A DNA stretch of 64,000 bases from Ypsolopha sequella. Taxonomy: Eukaryota > Arthropoda > Insecta > Lepidoptera > Ypsolophidae. Location of the stretch: assembly GCA_934047225.1 (NCBI GenBank), contig OW204001.1, positions 13,500,201 through 13,564,200 of the forward strand, given 5' to 3'. The position numbers and the translations under genes were made by a program. Below the pieces are notes generated by a model. The model was not told where the DNA came from, made no database searches, and was given only the letters and a program-made list of their open reading frames with translations. Shown piece after piece: positions 11,920 to 21,956 of this stretch. Every line of letters begins with the position of its first letter. Positions within the stretch are counted from its first letter, which is position 1.

Positions 11920-13557
11920 AGAAATAGAAATAGAAATAGTTTATTTGCAATTAATGTGGTTTATCGATATTACAATATTACTTAAAACTAATCAAGTAAT
12001 CATTTATGTACAGCACATTTAACCAATTAAGGCATGCAAAAATTTAGCAATAACATATTTATGTTTAATGTAAGTATTAAAAACAAAATCAATCAATTTT
12101 CAACTCTTATTAGTAATTACAATGTCACAATATTTTATTTCTATAAATTCTTTTACAGTGTAAAAGCACTTATCTACTAACCAATTAAATAAATATTTTT
12201 TAAACAGTGTGTGTGGCATAAGTTTTAACTTGTCTGGTAATTTATTAAATATTTGTATTTGCATCGAAAAGCAATTTTTTTGAGCCAACGCGGTCTTTAA
12301 AGTTGGAGTTACTAGTCTGTTTGGATGTCTAGTATTGAATGAGCAGACGTCGTTGAGTGTGACAAATTGTTCCAGATGATTTTTAGTGAAACATGCCATT
12401 TCATAAATATAAAGGCTAGGTAATGAAAGCAGCTTTAGTTTTTTAAACAATGGCTTGCATGAATCTGTTGGAGCCGCATTGCAAACAGCTCTGATACAAC
12501 GCTTCTGCATTATAAAAGCCCGATTTATATCGTTTCCATTACCCCACAGTATGAGACAGTATCGTAACACAGATGCAACGTAGCCGTGATACGCCATGAG
12601 AGCTGTCTTCATATCTGATGTTTTTTGTAACCGGTAAAGTACATAGGCAAAACGGCTAAGTTTTGTGCACACTTTTGAAATTTGATAAGACCAGTTTAAA
12701 TGCTTATCTAGCGTTAGTCCTAAAAAAGTGGTCGTATCAGTTTCTTCCACCTTTTCGCCACGTAGTTCAATATCTACCGCACGATGAGCCATTTTGATGT
12801 TTCTAAATTGAACATGCTTGGTTTTACTTAAATTTGCTCTAAGGTTATTTAAACTTAACCAGTCAACTACTTTTTCTATTGTAATATTAATGTCAGCTTC
12901 AAATGAATTTATGTCATTACCTACTATAATAACTGAAATATCGTCAGCAAACAATACACATTTATGATTAATTATGTTGGGTAAGTCATTTATATATAAT
13001 AAAAAAAGCAGTGGCCCCAGTACACTGCCTTGGGGCACGCCATATGAGTTTAATACTGATGATGAATAATATGTTACTTCCTCGAAATATTTATTAATCC
13101 GTGTTATTTCTACAGTTTGGTGTCTATTATTCAGATAGCTTTTGATCCAGTCATAGGTTGTACCACGTATGCCATAAAGCTCCAATTTTTTTAACAACAA
13201 GTCGTGCGAGACGTAGTCGAAAGCCTTGCTCATATCAAAGAAAATTACCGAGGTTTGTTTGCCTTTGTCTACGTTTTCAACGATTTCTTTGACCAGTTGA
13301 AAGCCAGCTAGTGCTGTAGATTTATTTTTTTGAAAACCGTTCTGTTCAGGCTGCAAGATTTTATTCTTGGTAAGAAAATTGCTGATCCTTCTCTGCATGG
13401 CTTTTTCAAAGATTTTGGAAAAAATTGGAATTTTTGCTATTGGTCTATTGCTATTTTTGCTATTTGTTTGATGAACAAATTGCCAATTACAAGTAAAAGG
13501 CTTATAAAATATTAATTTTATTCCCCATAAATATAAAGTTATATTGGATATCACCAA
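11920..13557 (-). mobile_element. 5'-truncated non-LTR retrotransposon
   Basis: This is the retrotransposon unit containing the reverse-transcriptase frame at 12100-13557. Its 3' end (left on the plus strand) is a short microsatellite tail, GAAATA repeated about three times at 11920-11938, preceded on the minus strand by an AT-rich 3' UTR. The 5' end is truncated: reverse-transcriptase similarity starts only near 13450, and the endonuclease and ORF1 are missing. 5' truncation is normal for target-primed reverse transcription. The tail and C-terminal region suggest the CR1/Jockey group, but I cannot assign the clade firmly. Confidence 0.75.
12100..13557 (-). pseudogene. Reverse transcriptase of truncated non-LTR retrotransposon
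   Basis: The 485-codon frame encodes the polymerase part of a LINE-type ORF2. Visible motifs in order are RPIAKIPIFSKIFEKAM (about residues 38-54), FFDMSKAFD with the first catalytic Asp (107-114), YGVPQGSVLGPLLFLLYIND (172-191) and FADD, the catalytic pair (203-206). A thumb and C-terminal region follow to the stop. Family members have an upstream AP endonuclease and are much longer, so the copy is truncated. The first ~33 residues do not look like the family and probably come from flanking DNA at the truncation point. The core is uninterrupted, so the insertion may be fairly young, but it cannot move on its own. A remaining host role is not indicated. Confidence 0.85.
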
Positions 13558-13978
13558 AAACGAGACTTGTTTATTATAGATTGAAATTAATTAAACTAGT
13601 TTGTCCGGAACAATCACTTTTTAATTGTTCTGCCTTGTACAAAACCCAGTATTTGGATAGTTTTAGACATTTTGAACCAATAATATTGAAATTATCTAGA
13701 CCTAGAATATTTCATTATGATTTAGGGTTTGGCTACTATTGAATTTATCTAATCTTGAAATTTATAAACATTATGTATATATAAATGTATAAATGTATTG
13801 GTATAACAAAAATATTTTTTACCAATAACCTAAATTTCGAATTCTTTTAAGGTAGAAATTCAATGAAATTACATCCCCTTCCTAAAATAACACATAATAT
13901 GATACTAAAACTGAATGAATGGACATACAGGATACCGCGTTGAGATGAGGCAGTATGGAAAAATCTAAATAATAAGAT

Positions 13979-14347
13979 ATGAGGCTATGCGAATTTTATT
14001 TTTGTCACTGTCACTCCAAGCGATAATTCGCGCAGTGCGAGAGGGGCGGATTCAGGGCAAAAGGGAAAAAGTTGGTTTTATATTAAAAAAAAAACTAAAA
14101 TAGCTAGCAAAATTTCAAATATCAAATCTCTAGGTATTTTTAAAACACACCTAATAAAATATGTTTGAGTTCTGTATATTGTTCATTTCAACAATTATTT
14201 CTATCGAGGAAAATTTATCCAAACATGTTTTCCAATTTCAAAACCCAAAATCAAAATGCATATTCCAGAAACTGATTATAATTTTCTGTGTATTACATGA
14301 AATATACAGAAAAGAAACAACCGTATTTTTTTCGCATATCGCTTTAA
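13979..14347. mobile_element. TIR MITE, copy 2
   Basis: Second copy of the element at 11251-11671, in the same orientation, starting GAGGCTATGCGAATTTTATT and ending TTCGCATATCGCTTTAA. The left TTAA is lost and the interior is shortened. Together the two copies bracket the truncated non-LTR element as direct repeats about 2.7 kb apart. Confidence 0.6.
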
Positions 14348-14620
14348 GGTAAATTAGCTCAAAGGACTCTTGTTGTCGATTCTAGAGAAAATAAAGACTG
14401 CAATTAAAGCTTTTTGAAAAATAACTTACCTTACATGGAAAAAGAACCTGCCCATTTCGAAAAAAAAACACCTGTAATGTATCATCAATCAACAAAGTAT
14501 TGTAAAGTAACATTATCAAATCAGTAGAAACGCCTTATTTTTCTATTTTCATGGAATTTATACTAATCTACGGGTAATTATAAAATGATCACCTTTTTTA
14601 GATATTGGGATTTTTACGAA

Positions 14621-15537
14621 GGCAAGCCTGGTGACAGCCAAAAAAAGAGGTAAACCTGGATGAATAAACCGTATAATTTATCTTTAAATGCACAAAAATA
14701 ACAAAACCGAAGTAAGAAAAATATGGTACAAAAGAACAATAATATCAGAAGAGTATCGGTACAAAGGAACTTATTAGATCAAAAAAATTATTATGCCTAA
14801 TTCCACTTATTTAGGATTTTGATTTCCTTTTAGCTTGAACGACGCATTTATTCATAAAATAATGGATTTTAAATTTGGTTGTCGACACTAGTTTATAGGA
14901 TCCTTTAAACTAAGATTTCACGGAAGTTTTGATAACTCCTAATTCGAAAGAAAACGTAATATTAAGGTGTTACGAGCAATCGTTATCTAGCTTTACACTA
15001 AGGAATAAAAATAATTGATGCTGAATATTAGGCTACAGATACTAAAAACCTGGTAAGGGTCTTTTCGTGACTTTGGGTGTTTCCGGTGTTCCCGGGAGCA
15101 GTCGATGAAGCTTGGCGATTTCAATTTTAATATCGGAAGCTTTAGCTCACCAGGGACGTGGTCCTTACATCAGGCCTCAATAGGTACAACCGTACGAGAT
15201 GGCGGATGGAATTCAAGTAGAAATGAATAATCAAACTGGGGAGAACCAGAACCCTTAGAAAATCCCGAAGGGTCGCAGGAAATGCAGAAAAACTGGCTTA
15301 CACAATGCTCAGAGCAAATGCGCTCTGTTTCTATTTTTCAAATACCAAATTTGTTATTTTGTAAAAGATTTATCCTTCCTCTGTCACGATCTTCTTTGAT
15401 CTCTGAGAAAAATAACAAAAAAATCTGACAAGATCATTCTAAATATTCGAATTCGAAAATTCAGAAAAGCAGCCAACGATAAAGAAAGACTAAAAATATA
15501 TAAAAAGGTTGAATATTTGTAGCGAATGCTACAATAT
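14621..15537 (-). repeat. 3' LTR of minus-strand gypsy-type element
   Basis: The block 14621-15537 (917 bp) recurs at 28804-29720 with one difference that I can see (TAGTTTATAGG here, TAGCTTATAGG there). Because pol is on the minus strand, this left copy is the 3' LTR. The right edge ends in the small palindrome TAGCGAATGCTA followed by CAATAT, so on the minus strand the LTR starts close to TGTAGCATTCGC. The other edge reads GGCTTGCC on the minus strand and does not end in the usual CA. No matching target duplication is visible with the far side. Confidence 0.9.
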
Positions 15538-16183
15538 CCTCAAACGACACAAAAAAATTTAAACTAGCTTAAAGGAAATTAACTTCCAGAAGGATAAACA
15601 ATCGAATAAACACCTAGACTAATCAAAATGCCTTGAAACAAAAGGAGTCGATTAAATAAAAACAAGATAAGGATGTGATAAGAAAATCCTCGAACGAATA
15701 GAACGGTCAATAGGAAACCTACAACTAATATACCCTAACATTAACTTAGACTAACTACTATATGAACCGTCAAAGATAGATATATCAGTTGGGTGATTAT
15801 AAAATACCAAAAATCAATCTAATATTAATCTAACTACACATATTACAAAACAATCGAATTGATTAATGCTGAATTCCTCGCAACTAAAATAAGAACAACA
15901 TTACTGTTATACAAGTTCCAAACATAAAACGACATTCATTTAACGAAACAATCGTAAAAACATGGAAATTATTTGAAATTAAATTATCTTGGAATAGACA
16001 ACCGAAAAAACATCGGGATTAAAATCAATAACCAAACGACGCCTATAAAATATGTAAGACGTCATACGCGAAAATCGCAAAAAAAGGAACAAAAAAAAAC
16101 TCTTTGGCTGAGTCAATGAAGAATTAAAGAAACGTAACTCGAACCAAAAAGGAAAAGTTGAAGCTAGATAGAAAATTGTAGGA
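15538..16183 (-). other. 3' untranslated region of gypsy-type element (no env)
   Basis: About 650 bp lie between the pol stop and the 3' LTR on the minus strand. There is no long open frame, so the element lacks an envelope gene. The sequence is A-rich on the plus strand. A clear purine-only polypurine tract directly next to the LTR is not evident; the minus-strand bases adjoining the LTR read GAGGATAT. Confidence 0.6.
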
Positions 16184-19100
16184 TCATTTTAAAATATCTT
16201 TAATATGATAAATACCAACATGAGCCGAATAAAAATCCTCCAACTCATATACTTGAGGAGAAATTATCCTTCGGACACGTGTCTTAGTGAAGCGAGGAGC
16301 CAACTTGTTAGTAAAGTAATCAATACCGGAAGAGCGCGAAAAATTACGTCTCCATACAATGTCTCCTACGTTGAGAGAAACGGAAATCCTATTTTTATTA
16401 TATAATCTCGAATTGCGGAGAAAAGATAGGGACAAGTTATCGGCGACTTTTGCATAAATATCACCTAAAGATCTTAGATTCGAAGCATGCGACGCCCGAC
16501 TCTCTGCTATATCACCGCATCGAGTCTGACTTTGAACATGTGACGTATCGATAATGAGATCTCTCCCGAACATAAGGAAATTCGGCGAAAAAGAAGTTGC
16601 GAGATTAATACAAGAGTTTAGATAGAGTTTAACTTTCGGTAACATGCGAGCCCACTGTCGGTGGTTGTCGCCAACTAACATGCTTAAACATGTAACAACG
16701 CTCTGATTATATCGTTCGACAGTATTGGCTTGAGGAGAGTAATATGGGGTAAAGAAGGGTTGGCAATTAAATTTAGTCAAAAAATCGTCAAAACAGGAAC
16801 TTCTGAAAACGGTTGCGTTATCGCACAGAATTGAATGGGGAATTCCGAAATTCAAAAAAATTTGATTCTCCAAAAGGTCGCAAATAGATTTAGCGTCCAC
16901 CTTTTTTAGGCAAAATAGCCAGACGTATTTGGAAAAAACGTCTACAACAGATAGTATATATTTATATCCGTGATAAGCCATGGGGAGAGGTCCGATAAGA
17001 TCGATTGACAGCGTTTGAAGAGGAGCCGAAACTAATTTGGGATAGAACATTTGACCACGCGGCTGAGTATTAGAAATCTTAAAGGCTTTACAAACGTCAC
17101 ATTCGTTTAAAATTCGAGTGACGTCGCGATACATATTGGGCCAGTAATATTTTTTTTTTATCTGGAGATACGTTTTCATTACGCCAGGATGTATTTGTGG
17201 AAAAACATTGTGTGCTTCCCACACGGCATCGCGTATTTTTTCGCGAGGTAAAACCACACGCCACGATTCTCTGGTCAAAGGATCTAGAAGCGGGGCATGA
17301 CGGAGTAAAACCCCTTCACGGATACAATATGCCGGAAACATTTGAGGGTGGTCGCGTGCGCCCATGAACATTTTTTTGAACCAATCATCAGAAGTAGAAT
17401 CAAGACCACGATCATACGTAATGGGAGCGACGAAAGCTCTCGAGAGGGCATCCGGCACGACATGTTGGACACCTTTTCGGTGAACTATTTCAAAGTTGAA
17501 TTGAGAGATGATTGTAGACCAACGTGCCAAACGACCTGACGGGTTATCTAACGTCATCAACCACTTAAGAGCGATGTGATCGGTAACGATAGTAAATTGC
17601 GTACCATCAAGATAACCGCGAAAGTGTTTGATGGATTCTAGAACAGAAAGTAACTCCCTTTCGGTAGTGCTATAATTTCGTTCGGCTTTGGAAAAGAGTT
17701 TGGAAAAATACGCGATAGGGTGCTCCTTGTCATCAGTAACTTGGGAAAGAACAGAACCAAGTCCGACGGATGAAGCATCGCAATGAAGAATAAACGGTTT
17801 CGTGAAGTCCGGACAAGCCATAACCGGGGTGTTAATTAGAGCATTCTTTAACTCGTGGAAAGCATGATCGGCTGCTTCGTTCCAATCGATAGAATCTCGT
17901 CCCTTTTTTTTACCTAATAAAATAGTTAAAGGAGCGATAATCGAAGAAAAATTATCGACAAATCTCCGATAATAAGAGCAGAGACCAATAAAGCCACGTA
18001 GAGCTTTTGCAGTGGTAGGGGTAGGGAATTCTTTAATAGAATCCAACTTAGCGGGATCGGTGTTCAGACCATCCTTATTCAAAACATAACCGAGATATTT
18101 GAGTTCGGCTTTACAAAATTCGCACTTTTTGAGGTTAAGGGAAAGTCCGGCTTCCTTAAGGCGGTCTTTAACCTTTTTCAACAGCTGTAAATGACTATCA
18201 AAATCACGGGAGACGAGGACAAGATCGTCGACATACCCGAAAATACAATCGTCAGTATCTTTTGTGTACTCATAATTGACAATCATATCTGTTAGGCGTT
18301 GCATTTCTGACGCGGCGTTTGTCAAACCAAACGGCATCCTGACAAATTCGAAAAGGCCACGTTGGGGGACTATAAATGCGGTTTTTTCACAGCTTTCTTT
18401 ATCGGCTAAAGGGATCTGCCAAAAAGCATTACGAAAATCAAGAGAAGTGATGTAGCGAGCACCATGAAGATTATCCAAAATGTCCTGAATACGAGGTAGA
18501 GGATAGGAATCTCTAACAGTAACATTGTTGAGCTTGCGACTATCGACACAGAAACGAACAGATCCGTCTTTTTTTGTAACCATAACGACGGGACTCGCCC
18601 AAGGCGATCGAGATGGTCGAATAACCCCAGCATCCAACATTTTGTCTATCTCTTCGTTGAGAATCTTAAGCTTAACCGGAGAGAGGGGATAGTAACGTTG
18701 TCGGATAGGTGGACCGACGGTATTGATTTTATGGGATAACCAACTGGTTCTTCCTAAACCTATTTTGTCGGAAGAGATATCTTCGAATTGGTTAATGACT
18801 TCTTGTAACCTTAATTCTTGTTCAGAAGAAAGGAAAGAACGCGGTTGGACTTGTCGAACCTCACCGACAAGAACATTCTCCGGATGAGAAACCTTGGACA
18901 TTAAAAGATTTCCTTTAATATTTTTATTAAAAGCCTGACTAAAAACTACGGTCAGGCCGAACTTGTTCCAAAAATCGATGCCGAGAATAACAGGAGAAAC
19001 AATACGGTCGGCAACAAGATAATCATGCAAAAAGGAAACTCCGTTAAAAGTGGTTAAAAGAGAAACCGTACCGGAAATAACCATAGGTGATCCATCTGCG

Positions 19101-19345
19101 GAATAAACAGAGGGAAGAAAACCGGGACTAGCACGAATGCCCAGGCTTTTATCAAGGAACTCGCGGGAAAGGAGCGACAATTGCGCACCAGTGTCAAGAA
19201 GCACCTCGCAAGATTGATTAGACAGGGAAATTTCAACGAAAAGACGGTTATCGGATGAATCTGTCAAACGCACCGGAGAAATTTCAATTTGAGAACTCCT
19301 CCGGTGACCAACTAGTTTTTTGGAGTTTGACTGCAAGAAGGACAA
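16184..19345 (-). CDS. Gypsy-type Pol polyprotein (protease-RT-RNase H-integrase)
   Basis: This minus-strand frame of 1053 codons encodes the enzymes that copy and integrate a Ty3/gypsy-type retrotransposon. Domain order is protease with DTGA (residues 51-54), reverse transcriptase from about 215 with YVDD at 371-374, RNase H starting near FILHCDAS (518-525) and integrase. The integrase zinc finger is H712, H719, C749, C752; the catalytic triad is D782, D842, E877. RT-before-integrase order marks Ty3/gypsy. The frame overlaps gag by 34 nt in the -1 frame, and A AAA AAC lies within the overlap, so Pol is most likely made as a Gag-Pol fusion by -1 frameshifting rather than from its own ATG. No stops interrupt it. 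The C-terminal region after about 970 resembles the GPY/F-type tail; I see no clear chromodomain. Confidence 0.95.
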   Translation of the reverse strand: MSFLQSNSKKLVGHRRSSQIEISPVRLTDSSDNRLFVEISLSNQSCEVLLDTGAQLSLLSREFLDKSLGIRASPGFLPSVYSADGSPMVISGTVSLLTTFNGVSFLHDYLVADRIVSPVILGIDFWNKFGLTVVFSQAFNKNIKGNLLMSKVSHPENVLVGEVRQVQPRSFLSSEQELRLQEVINQFEDISSDKIGLGRTSWLSHKINTVGPPIRQRYYPLSPVKLKILNEEIDKMLDAGVIRPSRSPWASPVVMVTKKDGSVRFCVDSRKLNNVTVRDSYPLPRIQDILDNLHGARYITSLDFRNAFWQIPLADKESCEKTAFIVPQRGLFEFVRMPFGLTNAASEMQRLTDMIVNYEYTKDTDDCIFGYVDDLVLVSRDFDSHLQLLKKVKDRLKEAGLSLNLKKCEFCKAELKYLGYVLNKDGLNTDPAKLDSIKEFPTPTTAKALRGFIGLCSYYRRFVDNFSSIIAPLTILLGKKKGRDSIDWNEAADHAFHELKNALINTPVMACPDFTKPFILHCDASSVGLGSVLSQVTDDKEHPIAYFSKLFSKAERNYSTTERELLSVLESIKHFRGYLDGTQFTIVTDHIALKWLMTLDNPSGRLARWSTIISQFNFEIVHRKGVQHVVPDALSRAFVAPITYDRGLDSTSDDWFKKMFMGARDHPQMFPAYCIREGVLLRHAPLLDPLTRESWRVVLPREKIRDAVWEAHNVFPQIHPGVMKTYLQIKKKYYWPNMYRDVTRILNECDVCKAFKISNTQPRGQMFYPKLVSAPLQTLSIDLIGPLPMAYHGYKYILSVVDVFSKYVWLFCLKKVDAKSICDLLENQIFLNFGIPHSILCDNATVFRSSCFDDFLTKFNCQPFFTPYYSPQANTVERYNQSVVTCLSMLVGDNHRQWARMLPKVKLYLNSCINLATSFSPNFLMFGRDLIIDTSHVQSQTRCGDIAESRASHASNLRSLGDIYAKVADNLSLSFLRNSRLYNKNRISVSLNVGDIVWRRNFSRSSGIDYFTNKLAPRFTKTRVRRIISPQVYELEDFYSAHVGIYHIKDILK
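19271..19321 (-). promoter_or_regulatory. -1 ribosomal frameshift signal (gag-pol)
   Basis: On the minus strand the gag frame reads CCA AAA AAC TAG, so the heptamer A AAA AAC (19321-19315) sits in the canonical X XXY YYZ register immediately before the gag stop at 19314-19312. An 8-nt spacer is followed by CACCGGAG (19306-19299), which can pair perfectly with CTCCGGTG (19278-19271) across a 20-nt loop. Slippery site, spacer and stem all match the standard layout for -1 frameshifting. The pol frame begins before the site and continues through it. Efficiency cannot be judged from sequence. Confidence 0.85.
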
Positions 19346-20292
19346 TCACGGGTCAAAAAGCCTGGCTTCTTACATCTAAAACATATCTTGCCCGGAACGT
19401 TAGGGCATAGACGATAGGGATGGCCGTGTCCATCGCACTTAGGACAAACCACAGGGGTTGTTGAAACTGACGCGATACTGGCACGAGGAGCAAACGAAAG
19501 ATTGTCGCTTGACAGAGCCTTCTGGGCCGAGTGGTCGTAGGTTTCGAAATTAGTCGCGATTTCGAGTAAGGTTTTTAAATCCGAAATACGATTCGTTGAC
19601 AGACACAACGCGTAACGCGGATGTAGATTAAACTTGATGATCGGCAAGAGTGCTCGATCTGAGATCGGGACCGAGAGCTTGGAATTTAGAGCTTTTATTT
19701 CAATTATGAATTCGCGAATGGGCTGATTCGCCTTTTGTTTTTTCTTGCGAATCTCACGTTCAGTGGTATCGTCAAAATCGACAGATCCGAAAGTATCAAT
19801 AAATAGTGATTTAATTTCCGGAAGTGTGAGTTTATCATTCCTGACAGATCTGTAGAACATTAACGCGTGACCCGTTAAAAGCTCATGGAAGCGACGGACT
19901 ACGTACTCGTCTTGCACTTCATATGCTGTCATGCACTCTTCTAAGCTGACAAAAAAATCGCGAACACACGAATGACCGTCAAAAGATAAGTTCCATTTCG
20001 ATAAGGCGGGATTCTTATTGAGACGGCATGCATGAGTAGTGGAAGGCGCGTTGTGTAAAGTATGACACGAAGCGGATGGCTGTTGGGTGGTGAGTTCCAT
20101 TTGTGATGGTGGTTGGCTCTGATTGGTGATTACGCTCCGTCTAGGGAGAGGCCTAGGTGTTTCCGTGACGTTCTCTTGTTGGTGGGACGCTCCAGCGTAG
20201 AGTACGCGCGGGACTGTAGAACATCGCAGAATGGGTGATGGGTCTTCAGCGGGGTCACCCATCGAAATCAAATCATCGTCGTGAGGATTCAT
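19312..20292 (-). CDS. Gypsy-type Gag
   Basis: The 326-codon minus-strand frame encodes the structural protein that packages retrotransposon RNA. The N-terminal ~90 residues are polar and low in structure. A retrotransposon-gag capsid region follows around residues 100-240 (FDGHSCVRDFFVSLEECM through FRFHEL and AL.FYRS to IREFIIEIK). The C-terminus carries two zinc knuckles: CPKCDGHGHPYRLC keeps the CCHC pattern, whereas CFRCKKPGFLTRDC has Phe where His is expected. The start ATG at 20292 is the first in frame. The frame ends at TAG immediately after the slippery heptamer, so Gag is the default product and Gag-Pol the frameshift product. The 5' leader is interrupted upstream by the BEL/Pao insertion at 20757, so transcription from its own LTR is now probably disturbed. 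Confidence 0.9.
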   Translation of the reverse strand: MNPHDDDLISMGDPAEDPSPILRCSTVPRVLYAGASHQQENVTETPRPLPRRSVITNQSQPPSQMELTTQQPSASCHTLHNAPSTTHACRLNKNPALSKWNLSFDGHSCVRDFFVSLEECMTAYEVQDEYVVRRFHELLTGHALMFYRSVRNDKLTLPEIKSLFIDTFGSVDFDDTTEREIRKKKQKANQPIREFIIEIKALNSKLSVPISDRALLPIIKFNLHPRYALCLSTNRISDLKTLLEIATNFETYDHSAQKALSSDNLSFAPRASIASVSTTPVVCPKCDGHGHPYRLCPNVPGKICFRCKKPGFLTRDCPSCSQTPKN

Positions 20293-20756
20293 GATTTAAC
20301 AAAAAGGCAGAATTTATAAAGAATAGTGAAAACCGGAAAACGCAATAATATTTGCAAAATAAGGTTTTGCTATTCAATTGACCTCAATACCGCGAAAATA
20401 GTTTGATAAAAAATGTAAACCAGAAAGTTCAAAATAATAGACAAATATTCAAATGTCGACTTTGACAGTTGACAAGACTGAAAATGTAAACAAAGATTTC
20501 AGCAATTGCAAAAACCTTTTCAAGAAAAAATCAACATTTGTTCTGTAAAAACAAAAAGAATAATTCGAGGATTTGCGACAAAATTTCTTGCATGGAAGAG
20601 CCAATCTCAATATTATTGTGAAAATTTTGTAACGAAATGAGATTGCCTATATTGGATTAGGGATCAACAGAAAATGAATAAAGTGACCACCCGGATCTAC
20701 TGGTATCAACAATTATGCTGAAAACACAATAAATATGTTTAACTAGTAACTACCAC
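20293..20756 (-). other. Gypsy-type leader, proximal part
   Basis: This is the part of the untranslated leader between gag and the BEL/Pao insertion. It ends on the right with ACCAC (20752-20756), the left copy of the 5-bp target duplication. No coding sequence is seen. Confidence 0.7.
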
Positions 20757-21334
20757 TGTTATGAATAAAATGTATATTTTTAGAACGCATCTGTTGAGTG
20801 TTCGGTCAACGTTTTTGTTTTTTGTGTGTGGTAACACTGCGCTCTCTTTCCTGGTCGCCATTCCGATGATCGGAAGTGCTTTCTCCCAATATTTGTTAAA
20901 TTAATTATAACTCCTTAAATATCAGGTGCGGACATCTTAAAAAACATTAGTTACTCAAGATATCACATTATTTTGGTGTGAAGACCATTTGAAGTGTATT
21001 CCCTTTGTGTTTGTGACATAATCTGTGTCCACGCGGCTTCCGACAAGCGGACTTGTCATTTACCATTTTTTCTGGGTTTTGGATGCATCCCGGGGTAGGA
21101 GGTTTGTGTGTAGATTCATCGGGGAGGTGAAACAACGTGCCACAGCACCGGAACATCTTGGAGGCCACGTGCAAAGGGTCTTCGTGCAAGGATCAGCAGA
21201 TGACGTCATCTTACAACTGTCTGGTAGGAAGTTTTGCATATATTTTTTATAGAATATAAGATATTTTTAGAGTATAGATCTGGGACAGCTAATGGGCCCC
21301 TGTTCCAGGTGCTAATATCGCCCTTTAATAAACA
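20757..21334 (+). repeat. 5' LTR of BEL/Pao element 1
   Basis: This is a 578-bp LTR starting TGTTATGAATAAAATG and ending TTTAATAAACA. It matches the 3' LTR over its full length. It is directly followed by TTTTC and then TGGTAGCATCGAGCG at 21340, a candidate primer-binding site because it starts with TGG; I could not match it confidently to one tRNA. Short frames within both LTRs are chance. Confidence 0.95.
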
Positions 21335-21956
21335 TTTTCTGGTAGCATCGAGCGTGGTTGTAGCCCACCTTTGGATTATATTCATTTAAACAGTGGAACT
21401 GGGCGGCCCCAGTGTCATTGAACTTTAACATAGCTAGGCTTTACATGGTTGTAATGTACATGTTATGGATGTAGCAATTACATTGGATATGTTTAGTGCT
21501 TTGAGTAGATAATTGATTCGAAGGGTTCGGTAATATCAATACAAATTGTTAATTTGGTACATATAAGCTGTTCTTGTACTCCAATAACATTATATCATAT
21601 AACGGTTAATATTATAGATTGGAAATCAACTTGTTAGCTAATATACGGTTATCTTGGCTTGAATTTATGTAGTTACAAGTATGTATACAGTTGCATAGTG
21701 GAATGTGCATTCGGGTTTGTGTGTATTGTATACACCAAGTATAATTTAAATTTAGTATTGTTGTAATAAGTAGGTAACCTAATTGTAACTTGTATTGTAG
21801 ATGCACTACATAGTATTGTAATTGGGAATTACATTGCTAATTAAATTTTATTAATAGGTAGGGTATCTATTTGAGCAGTGCTTCTGTATTTTGTGCCGTG
21901 TCAGGGTGTTTGCTAAATAGTTTTTATTTATACATTTCCCGGTTCGTTGCGGCAAG
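21335..21956 (+). other. BEL/Pao element 1 leader
   Basis: About 620 bp of untranslated leader lie between the 5' LTR and gag. It contains the candidate primer-binding site near 21340 and is otherwise AT-rich with no open frame of note. Confidence 0.7.

Noticed and set aside
15538..16183. An envelope gene in the gypsy-type element
   Set aside because: Only about 650 bp between pol and the LTR, without an open frame, signal peptide or membrane segment.
20968..21252. Short open frames in the BEL/Pao element 1 LTRs (and 27835-28107)
   Set aside because: They occur in both LTR copies and are non-coding repeat sequence.
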